NCBI GenBank assembly: GCA_029449235.1
Contig: JANATG010000013.1
Location: 1,116,001-1,180,000 of the forward strand
Reading direction: 5' to 3'
DNA: 64,000 nt
DNA from: Linnemannia schmuckeri
Lineage: Eukaryota > Mortierellomycota > Mortierellomycetes > Mortierellales > Mortierellaceae
The translations under genes were made by a program, and so were the position numbers. Below, one piece after another: positions 9,415-16,606 of this stretch (positions within the stretch are counted from its first letter, which is position 1; the number at the start of each line of letters is the position of its first letter). The notes below the pieces were generated by a model. The model did no database searches and was not told the DNA's origin. It was given only the letters and a program-made list of their open reading frames with translations.

Positions 9415-10578
9415 TTAACGGCAATGAGCATAGCAAGTATCGACATTATCCGAGCACCCCTTCATGCACGGATTGCTTTGCAAACAGTCTAACTCACAGT
9501 GCCCTTCTCCGTTACAGTTAGTCATACAGGACTTGTAGTCGCTGTCATTGACACACACCGAGAACCGGCACTTGCTGTAATAGTCGCCACAGAATGTGAA
9601 CGGGCATTGGCCTTTGGGGGGTAGAGATGGTAAAGGAGGTGCGTCATACCAGCCGCCACCGTCAGAACCAGAGCCAGAGTCAGGGTCAGGTGAAGGTGAG
9701 GGAGTGGCGGTGGGTTTAGGAACGACGACAAGGACAGATGTGACGGTGATAGGGGTTGAGGAGACCGTGACAGGGATCGAGGGGACCGTGACGGGGACCA
9801 AGGAGACTGGGTTTCTGGCCGACGATGTGCTGGTGGCTGCAGGTGTGGTCGATGATTTTGAGGAGCCGTTTCCTGGATTCGATTTGAAATCATTATCGCT
9901 GCTGTTGTCCGAGTCCTTGTTCTTTGTCACCACGATTCCGATAATGGCGCCGATGAGGATGAGAATAACCAAAGATCCAATTCAGATGATCTTTTTCCGG
10001 TCGCCGTTGCTGGTAGGCTTAGCCATAGATGATGCTTGGTCGACCTTTTCGTCGACGGTGTCAACTATTGCGGGCGCGGGGTATGCATGAAGGGTTGGCT
10101 CCGGGTACGGCTGATGCTGGTATGACTGCTGGTACGTCTGCTGGTATGTCTGCTGGTAAGGGTCCTGGTAAACATGCTGGTTCTCCTGATGTCCTTCCGG
10201 CACTGAATAGGCGTGAAGCTGGCTGGGCGTTGGGGATGGCGGTGGAATATAGTTCGAGCTGAGCGCCGACGAATACGGCTGAGGATGGCTGACCGAAGAT
10301 GAGTATTCTGTGGACTGAACGTGAGTGTTACGAACGGCCGATGATTCCCTGTACGGAGACGAATCAGCGGTGTGTATTGAGGGCATTGCGCATCCATCGG
10401 TAATGTGCTGAGGTGATGCGGCTACCGCCGTGCTGGCACGGGAATTGTCGTCGAGCTGGTAATTTGCTTCCTGTGGCGCTCTGATACTAGAAGTAGACTG
10501 GGAATGGGATTGCATGAGGGCATCGCTGCTGCTTCCTGGCGTGGACGCGCTGGTGGGAGGATCCTGAGGGGCCAGCAT
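9415..10578 (-). pseudogene. Array copy 4, interrupted by one in-frame TGA at the membrane span
   Basis: A single reading frame from MLAPQDPP (10578) to the stop at 9415 would give 387 codons, but codon TGA at 9984-9982 interrupts it. At this point the paralogues have TGG (Trp of KKIIW), so one G-to-A change explains the break. The upstream 198 residues keep APQEANYQ, PPPSPTPSQ, DPYQQTYQQTYQQSYQ and YPEPTLHAYPAPAIVDT. The 188 downstream codons keep the span, a four-unit PVTV-like stalk and all 12 cysteines with the family spacing, with no second defect. As written, translation would give only a soluble cytoplasmic fragment. A recent null allele, readthrough or a base-call error are all compatible; I see no feature that argues for a recoded codon. 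Confidence 0.8.
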
Positions 10579-11201
10579 GGTTCCTTGAAGGCGAAGTGAG
10601 GGTAAAATGCGAGAATCAAACCGGAAGGAGAGATGTTCCTGAGAGAAAAGAATAAAGAGGAAAGAAGCAAGTGTCCTTTAATATGTACCATCTTTACTCA
10701 TCTTCAGATGTCACATAGTGTAAGGTAAAAACTGAGAGCAATCGATAAAAGCGGTAAGGTTTTTTTGTGGTTGGACCGACCCACAATCCTCCTCACCGGC
10801 TATCCATTCTGGCAATCAATTCTTTCTCTTGAGCAAATTGAAAAAAAGCAGACAACAACAAAAAGGTACGATGGGCTGTGGCCTTTTTCACTTTTGATGT
10901 TCATCTGTGGAGGCGTAGCGTTTCAAACTGATTTTACCTTCAAACATCTGTCAACCATCTCTACATCAATATTCGATATTACAAAACACAACAGCAGCAG
11001 GGAAACAAAAGTATAGGGTGGGTGTTTGGTTTGCTGTTTATCTTACGGTAGTGCAATGGGCTAAACGAAGACGAAGAGCTTCTCTCGCTTGCACTCGACT
11101 GTCCGTTGTAGCATGGACCTATATATTAAATATAAACACGCCATCAATCAATCGCCGTCGTGTGCGAACGCACAGCGAAATCGACAAAAAGATGAAATTT
11201 A
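10579..11201. other. Intergenic between array copies 4 and 5
   Basis: Contains the promoter region of copy 4 and the sequence 3' of copy 5. I looked here on the minus strand for a remnant of the missing cysteine-rich domain of copy 5 and saw none. Confidence 0.5.
10734..10773 (-). promoter_or_regulatory. Shared two-part upstream element, copy 4
   Basis: Plus strand GAGAGCAATCGAT, seven bases, then GTAAGGTTTTTTTGTGG, about 155 bases upstream of the start of copy 4. It is retained although the gene body carries a nonsense codon. Confidence 0.55.
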
Positions 11202-12064
11202 TCAGCCGGAAGGGAAACCAGAAGGCATTGGGAAGCCAGATGGGAAAGCTGTAGGGAAGTTCGACGGAAACGCAGTAGGGAAATTTGTTGGAAACCCCGT
11301 AGGAAACCCAGTAGGAAAGGGGATGTCTGGCCAAGTGCCCGTGGGCTTGCTTTCTCTGTCCTTGTTACTGTTGTTGTCGTCAAGGCCGAAGACTAATCCG
11401 ACAGTAAGTCCGAGGATGAATAGTGTTATAGCGAGACCGATCCAGATGAGCTTTTTCCGACGACGATTGGCGGCGAGAGTGGTGGCGGCGGGATTATTAG
11501 TGTGTGCTTGGTCTGATTTTTCGTTGACGTCGACGAACGTGTAGGGTCATGGTGGGAGTGAAGAGTCGGTTCTGGGTATCCTTGCTGCTGCTGGCACATA
11601 TACGGGTGCTGTTGAAATGCACCATTGCTCTGAGTGTAGTATTGATGTCCTTCTGGCACTGGGTAAACGTATTTCTGGCTGGTTGTAGGGGATGGTGGAG
11701 GAATGTAGCTCGAAGCAGGTATTGCTGGTGAAGTGAATGCTGGTGAATAGACCTGGAAATTGTTGGCTGAGGATGGTGTGTAGGCGTGAGGGTTGTTGCT
11801 GACCGATGGTGAAGACAACTCGGTCAGGTGAACATGAGAGTTGTGAGGAGTGGACGATGTGCTGGAAGGAGAGGATGGTGTATCGACGGTATGTGTTGGG
11901 GGTATTGAGTATCCATCGATGTATTGGGGTGAGGCAGCTATGACAGCGCTGGGCCGAGAGTTGTCGTCGATCTGGTTTGTATCCTGCGGCGGTCTTGTCT
12001 GTGGTAAAGATGTCATAGATATATCGTTGGTGTTAGTGAGAGATGGATCTTGAGTGGGCAGCAT
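11202..12064 (-). pseudogene. Array copy 5: frameshifted, cysteine domain replaced by FP[TS]x repeats
   Basis: The frame starts MLPTQDPSLTNTND at 12064 (the ATG five codons upstream is an alternative) and keeps the family motifs SPQYI, SYIPPPSPT, YPVPEGHQYY and YPEPTLHS, then leaves the family frame near 11535-11545. Relative to copy 3 the segment between YPEP and NEK is one base shorter. In the shifted frame the family resumes: FVDVNEKSDQ, a basic RRRKK, the hydrophobic span LIWIGLAITLFILGLTVGLV, then a short linker and a tail of F-P-[TS]-[GNA] tetrapeptides ending at a TGA at 11202. There is no cysteine-rich domain. Read without correction, the first frame ends at 11426. Either a decayed copy or, if the base is miscalled, a variant with a different outer module. 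Confidence 0.75.
11206..11321 (-). repeat. 12-bp repeats encoding FP[TS][GNA]
   Basis: About eight imperfect 12-base units; in the frame of copy 5's membrane span they read FPTG, FPTG, FPTN, FPTA, FPSN, FPTA, FPSG and later FPSG. Codon use varies between units (TTT/TTC, CCT/CCA/CCG), so the array is old enough to have diverged or was kept at protein level. Confidence 0.8.
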
Positions 12065-12287
12065 GGTGTCCCGAGACATATTAGGGTATAAGGAAGAGTG
12101 TAGTGAAGAGAAGAAGAAGAAGAAAGAGTGTTCTTCCTCTCTTTCAGTTTTTTAAATGGAGCCTAGAGTTGCGGTCTGTTGGAGCTTCAAATTACTCCCT
12201 CTGCTGTGGTTTGCGAAAAGAGTAGGCTTTTAAATTTTTTTTTTCTTGCATATGCAAACAAAAAGGCGCCGGAAGCTGAAAATTCAT

Positions 12288-12332
12288 GAGAGCAGTTGAA
12301 AAGAATGGGGCCAGAAAGATTTTTCTGTGATG
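12288..12332 (-). promoter_or_regulatory. Shared two-part upstream element, copy 5 (diverged)
   Basis: Plus strand GAGAGCAGTTGAA, then after about 11 bases AGAAAGATTTTTCTGTGATGG, about 225 bases upstream of copy 5. The first block has one change; the second is more diverged than in copies 1, 2, 4 and 6. Confidence 0.45.
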
Positions 12333-12456
12333 GCAATCTTTTCGTTTCAACTCCATCCTGATTTACTTCCGTTCAAATGTTAAACCTTCTTCTTTTTGCG
12401 TTTGGTGTTAACCACAGAGAGTATTAGTATATTATCTTTATTGCTTGTAGCCATGA

Positions 12457-13881
12457 TTACGTGAATCCACAATGCGTCTGACAAGTCCATTGATTATCGA
12501 TGCCTTGAATAAAACACTGGTTAACATCCCTACATCCAACATCACAAGTAACGTCGACTCCATTCTCGCTAAGGCATGGAGCCACACACGTCCGGTACGC
12601 GCCATCCTGGCTGCAGGCCTCTGTGTAGGCTTCAAGGTAGTCTATGCACAGGAACAGCGGACAGGGTTTGTTTTTGGCTGGGAAAGACGGTAATGGTGGA
12701 GGCGAGACTTGTGAGCCGTCCACTGGCGAGGGTGGTCCGCGTGTGGGTGAGGGCCTTGCGGGGAATGTGGGTAGTGGCTGCAATGTAGTGTAGATTGATG
12801 GCGGTTGCAAAGCCGAGTGATGATTGCCGCTGCTATGGGTATCGCTATCGTTATTTTTGTTGTCATTCGAGTCGTCGCCCTCCTTCATAATGACCACTAG
12901 AGCGATCACGGCTACAATGAGGGTTATAACTACAGCGCCTCCGATCCAATACATTCTATTTCTCCGATGAAGACGAAGTGTTGGTTTGGTGGGCGAAGAA
13001 GGCGAGGACGAGGCGGAAGAACTATAGGAGAGGGAACGCCCTACTGATGTTGAGAATACTGCTGCAGCGTTGTTCTCGTTCACACGAGTGTCGACGAGTT
13101 CAGGCTCTGAGTATAGATGTACAACGGGTTCCGAGTATGCTCTACTGTGCATGATGGGTGGTGGTGGGTATGATGCCTGGCGCTGCTGCAGCAGCAGCAG
13201 CAGCTGGTGCAGATGTTGTTGATAATGCTGCGGTTGTTGGCACTGCTGTTGCTGTTGGTGATGGTGATTTTGTTGCTGCTGGTGCTGCTGCAGCTGACAT
13301 GGGACGGATGACTGAGGAGAGAACGCCCGGTTCAGATGCTGGACTTCCTGCAGCTGTTGGAAAGAATTCGGGTATGGCAGTTGCTGCAATTCATAACTAC
13401 TGTTGGTGGCGTCGTTTTCGGGGAATGTGCCGATGTACGCGAAATCACCAATGGATTCATGGCCCATTGACTCTGGGATCGAGTGCTCGTTCTGTTGCTG
13501 CTGCTGACATTGGAGGATTTGGATGGGCGTTGTTGTGGTTGGAGAGGGTAAAGGCGGTTGGACGGAAGGTGGGGTATAGTTTGTCACAGGAGGTGCGGTG
13601 ATGCTTCCTTCATTTTGAGAGGGTTGCTGGTCTTCTTTTAACGCTGGGTCGTCGTCAGAGCTGTCGGCAGGGAGTAGTAAGTATTCGAGGGCGGGGGAAT
13701 GGAGATGGGCGGTAAATGATTGTGAGCGCTGTTGGTTGGGATGCAAGCTGGCAGTTGGTTGAAAGGAAGAGGGGTTATCAATCTGTTGTGAATTTTGAGA
13801 GGTCAAAGCGATGTTGGAAGTTGCAGTGATGCTGTTGCTTGGCTGAGATCTGCCTGCTGGGTGATCGGGAGGCGCCAGCAT
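12457..13881 (-). CDS. Array copy 6: long Gln-rich membrane protein with 10-Cys ectodomain
   Basis: 474 residues, one exon, starting MLAPPDHPAGRS. The cytoplasmic part is longer and far richer in Gln/His than in copies 1-5 (poly-Q/QH stretches around 185-235), but keeps the juxtamembrane pair YSEPVVHLYSEPELVDT. A basic patch (RLHRRNR) precedes the hydrophobic span MYWIGGAVVITLIVAVIALV. The outer linker is Pro/Thr-rich without the PVTV repeat. The last 70 residues align with the family cysteine domain, but only ten cysteines remain: numbers 3 and 10 of the standard twelve are missing while all other spacings are kept. A TATAAA-like site lies about 100 bases upstream (13981-13986, minus strand). 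Confidence 0.83.
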   Translation of the reverse strand: MLAPPDHPAGRSQPSNSITATSNIALTSQNSQQIDNPSSFQPTASLHPNQQRSQSFTAHLHSPALEYLLLPADSSDDDPALKEDQQPSQNEGSITAPPVTNYTPPSVQPPLPSPTTTTPIQILQCQQQQQNEHSIPESMGHESIGDFAYIGTFPENDATNSSYELQQLPYPNSFQQLQEVQHLNRAFSPQSSVPCQLQQHQQQQNHHHQQQQQCQQPQHYQQHLHQLLLLLQQRQASYPPPPIMHSRAYSEPVVHLYSEPELVDTRVNENNAAAVFSTSVGRSLSYSSSASSSPSSPTKPTLRLHRRNRMYWIGGAVVITLIVAVIALVVIMKEGDDSNDNKNNDSDTHSSGNHHSALQPPSIYTTLQPLPTFPARPSPTRGPPSPVDGSQVSPPPLPSFPAKNKPCPLFLCIDYLEAYTEACSQDGAYRTCVAPCLSENGVDVTCDVGCRDVNQCFIQGIDNQWTCQTHCGFT

Positions 13882-14497
13882 GGGGGTAACAGAGAAAGAA
13901 AAAAAAATGTAGGGGTGTATGGTGCCAACAAAAAGGTGAAAAAGGAGAATGGCAAAAAAGAAATGGGCGCTCCCATTGTTTTTATACCTCCCTCCTGGGA
14001 CCTGTTATGGGCTGCTGTTGGTGCTATTGAACTGGTGGCACCGGGAGGGAAGATCCGATTCGCTCAACATTGCTTTTTTGCTTTGTTTTATGAGCAGTCG
14101 AAACTATCAGTAAGGTTTTGTGTCTGCTGCATACGGCTCACTCGTCGACTTGAGAAGAACCATCGCAAATGAGAGCGGAATTGAGAGAGAGACACCATCA
14201 ATTATCTTTTTTCACATCACTCATTTGGTGGATGGTGGGACTATCGATGCCATCGCCAATGTGAGAGGGATAAACAAAACAATAAAAGAAATCTCTCTTT
14301 TGTTCCTTCAAATAACGCATGGGGCTAGTATCTGTTCTCCGACTCTGTTTCTCAAGCTTTTCGCACGCACGGTTTAGTGTGAAAATGATGCTTTTTTTTC
14401 TTTAACCACGTTTGCTCAGCTCATCTACACAGCAAAGCGTCAAAAAAAACAACGCGTCATTATGTATGTTCTATGTTTTTACCTCGAAAAATGAAGA
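13882..14497. other. Intergenic between array copies 6 and 7
   Basis: Promoter side of copy 6 with the TATA-like site at 13981-13986 and the shared element at 14091-14127, then the 3' flank of copy 7. No other gene is supported. Confidence 0.5.
14091..14127 (-). promoter_or_regulatory. Shared two-part upstream element, copy 6
   Basis: Plus strand TGAGCAGTCGAAA, then AGTAAGGTTTTGTGTCTGC, about 210 bases upstream of copy 6 and about 105 bases upstream of its TATA-like site. It is well preserved although this protein is the most diverged in the cytoplasmic region. Confidence 0.6.
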
Positions 14498-15916
14498 CTA
14501 CGAACCGCAATGCTCGTTACATCTATTATTATTCGTCGAACACCCCTGCATACAAGCATTATTCAACTCACAAAATCCTGGACAAAACTCACCCGAACAT
14601 CCAGCTTTACAAGCCTTCAAATCCCCATCCTTGGGACAGATATCGTTCATGCACCACCAGTAATAGTTCTGTTCACACCACAGAACGGGACAGTTTCCTT
14701 TAGGGGGTAGTGATGGAAGTGGGGGAGTGGGGACACGGGGGCCACTGTTTCCGCCGCCACCGGAGGTGGGTTTTGAGGACTCGGCTGAGGTTGTGGTTGT
14801 GGTTTTTTCTTCGTGTGGAGTTGGTTGCACTGGAGGATTCACGACAGGGGGTTGGCCTCCGGATGTGGTAGTAGTTGGAGGAGGACCGATGACTGGAGTT
14901 CCTGTGGGTAGTGGGACGACAACGTCGTTTAAAAGCGTAGGCCTCACAGGGACACCGGTAGGAGGACTGTCTGACCAAGTCGAAGCCGATCTCGAAATGA
15001 CCGATCCTGATGGTCCTCTCCCGTTCTCTGACGACGAGTTGCTGCTGCCACTATTGCTGTTGTTTCCAGAATCCTCGTTCTTCATGCTGACGAGCAAGCC
15101 GATAAGCACGCCGGCCAGTATGGTGATCACAACGCCGCCAATCCAGTACAGACGTTTCTGCTTGTCCGAAGAAGTAGAGCCCTTCTCGGTAGCAGAGTCA
15201 ACGTCGTCGATGTTATCGAGTTTCTCGGTAGTGTTAACAAGGCCCAGCTCTGGATATTCCTGATGATGATACTGCTGTTGTTGAGGGTAAGGCAAGGAAG
15301 AAGCTTCTTGATATCCTTGTTGGTGTTGCTGGTAAGGGTCCTGGTAAACTGATTGAGAATAATCTGTCTGGTAATAGTTCAGAATCGGTGGTTGTTGCTG
15401 CTGCAGGTATGGCTGGTACGTCGAGTCAGGAATGTATGCACTGCCGTTGAAGGTATACGAAGAAACCGGTTTGATGATGGTCGCTCCTGGAGGAGGCGGA
15501 GAAGGCATGGTTGTCGATTGGTTGCTGTGGGCATAGTGATTGCTCTGAGTAGGCGGTGGCGCAACAGACGCACTTGACGCCCAAGAACCGCTGCTCTCCT
15601 GATCGACGAGTTGAGTATGAGAGTTGACGAGTGATGACGACACAGCTGGGGAACGGTCCTGAGGATCCTTGGGTGGTGGTACTGGGGGTGATATTGCGTG
15701 GTTCATAAAAGGGGTTGAAGGTGCGGTAAAAGAGTCGGACTCTTGAGGACCTTGGGCTGAGACATCAGGGGAGGCGAATAGGTCGGGGTGATCGATGGTA
15801 TTTTGTGGTGCGCCTCTGGACGAGGGGGTGGAAGGGGTTATGAGTGATATCTGGCTGCTGCTACTGTTCCCTCCGTGGCTCATGGTAGGGGTTGGTGGAT
15901 CGGGAAGGAGTGCCAT
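14498..15916 (-). CDS. Array copy 7: membrane protein with 12-Cys ectodomain
   Basis: 472 residues from the ATG at 15916 (MALLPDPPTPT, which aligns with the MLAPxDPP starts of the others). The frame is open 22 codons further upstream with a hydrophobic MLSFFLLLL segment, which I take as leader because no paralogue has it. Residues to about 260 are Ser/Pro/Gln/Tyr-rich with DPYQQHQQGYQ and YPELGLVNT; a KQKR patch precedes the span LYWIGGVVITILAGVLIGLLV. The outer linker is Pro/Thr/Ser-rich and longer than in the other copies. The domain at the C-terminus has 12 cysteines, with the spacing between numbers 7 and 8 regions shifted by one residue (SGEF instead of NGEFF). Expected at the cell surface; role unknown. 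Confidence 0.83.
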   Translation of the reverse strand: MALLPDPPTPTMSHGGNSSSSQISLITPSTPSSRGAPQNTIDHPDLFASPDVSAQGPQESDSFTAPSTPFMNHAISPPVPPPKDPQDRSPAVSSSLVNSHTQLVDQESSGSWASSASVAPPPTQSNHYAHSNQSTTMPSPPPPGATIIKPVSSYTFNGSAYIPDSTYQPYLQQQQPPILNYYQTDYSQSVYQDPYQQHQQGYQEASSLPYPQQQQYHHQEYPELGLVNTTEKLDNIDDVDSATEKGSTSSDKQKRLYWIGGVVITILAGVLIGLLVSMKNEDSGNNSNSGSSNSSSENGRGPSGSVISRSASTWSDSPPTGVPVRPTLLNDVVVPLPTGTPVIGPPPTTTTSGGQPPVVNPPVQPTPHEEKTTTTTSAESSKPTSGGGGNSGPRVPTPPLPSLPPKGNCPVLWCEQNYYWWCMNDICPKDGDLKACKAGCSGEFCPGFCELNNACMQGCSTNNNRCNEHCGS

Positions 15917-16606
15917 TGTTGTATTTGTAAGTGGGATGCCGAGGTAAGGGAAGTGAAGAAGCAAAAGAAAGAAAGAAAGCAAGAAGAAGAGAAAAGTTGT
16001 TCACTTTTTTGATGTGCGCCGAGTGAGTAGAGCCTGCCGAGCTTTCAAGGGAGCAATTTCTCTGTAAAGGCTGTCGGGGTACCAATCGCTGGAAATGCAT
16101 GCGACGAAAGAAAAGAACAAAACTTTAACAAGGACGTCTTCGTTGGTTACCGTGAAAACAGCAACAGCAACAGCAACAGCAACAAAACAAATTCCAAAGC
16201 ATGGACATGATGGATAGCGTTGATGACCAAGAACATAATTCTGGCGTTTGTGTTGGGTCTTCTTTCCTTCTTATGAGGTGCATGCCATGTTAAAAAAGCT
16301 CAAGAATTAAGAAACCAAATGATTTTGTTTTGTTTTTGGTTGATGGGAACAATAAATCGATGAAAAGAAATCTTTGAGAGTTCTCTTCCCGATCGGAAGT
16401 CCCTCCCAGCTTGTTCATTTTGACAAACATGAAAAATTCTACCACAGAGTAGAAGCCAAGGCAACTCTCGCCTCTTACTTTGACAGGCCAGCAAGCGCTT
16501 ACTTGGTCTGGTTGTGTTGGAAACTCGCATCCAAAGCGCCACCAAATTCAAACCAATAGTTTACATTTCTTATCACTATCATAACGAACGAGCCCTCAGG
16601 CGATCT
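15917..16606. other. Intergenic, array copy 7 / TBCE
   Basis: Upstream region of copy 7. A weak match to the shared element is at 16049-16072 and a hexanucleotide CAACAG run at about 16157-16184. The right part is the 3' flank of the TBCE gene. No other gene seen. Confidence 0.5.
16049..16072 (-). promoter_or_regulatory. Possible degenerate upstream element, copy 7
   Basis: Plus strand GGGAGCAATTTC followed by GTAAAGGCT, 133 bases upstream of copy 7. It has the same order of blocks as in copies 1-6 but is too diverged to be sure. Confidence 0.25.

Noticed and set aside
9982..9984. TGA in copy 4 as selenocysteine or programmed recoding
   Set aside because: The paralogues have Trp, not Cys/Sec, here, and no recoding context or structure is apparent; a simple G-to-A change explains it.
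15917..15982. Signal peptide (MLSFFLLLL) for array copy 7
   Set aside because: The open frame extends upstream, but no paralogue has this segment and the MALLPDPP start aligns with their starts; the sequence fits a pyrimidine/purine-rich leader.
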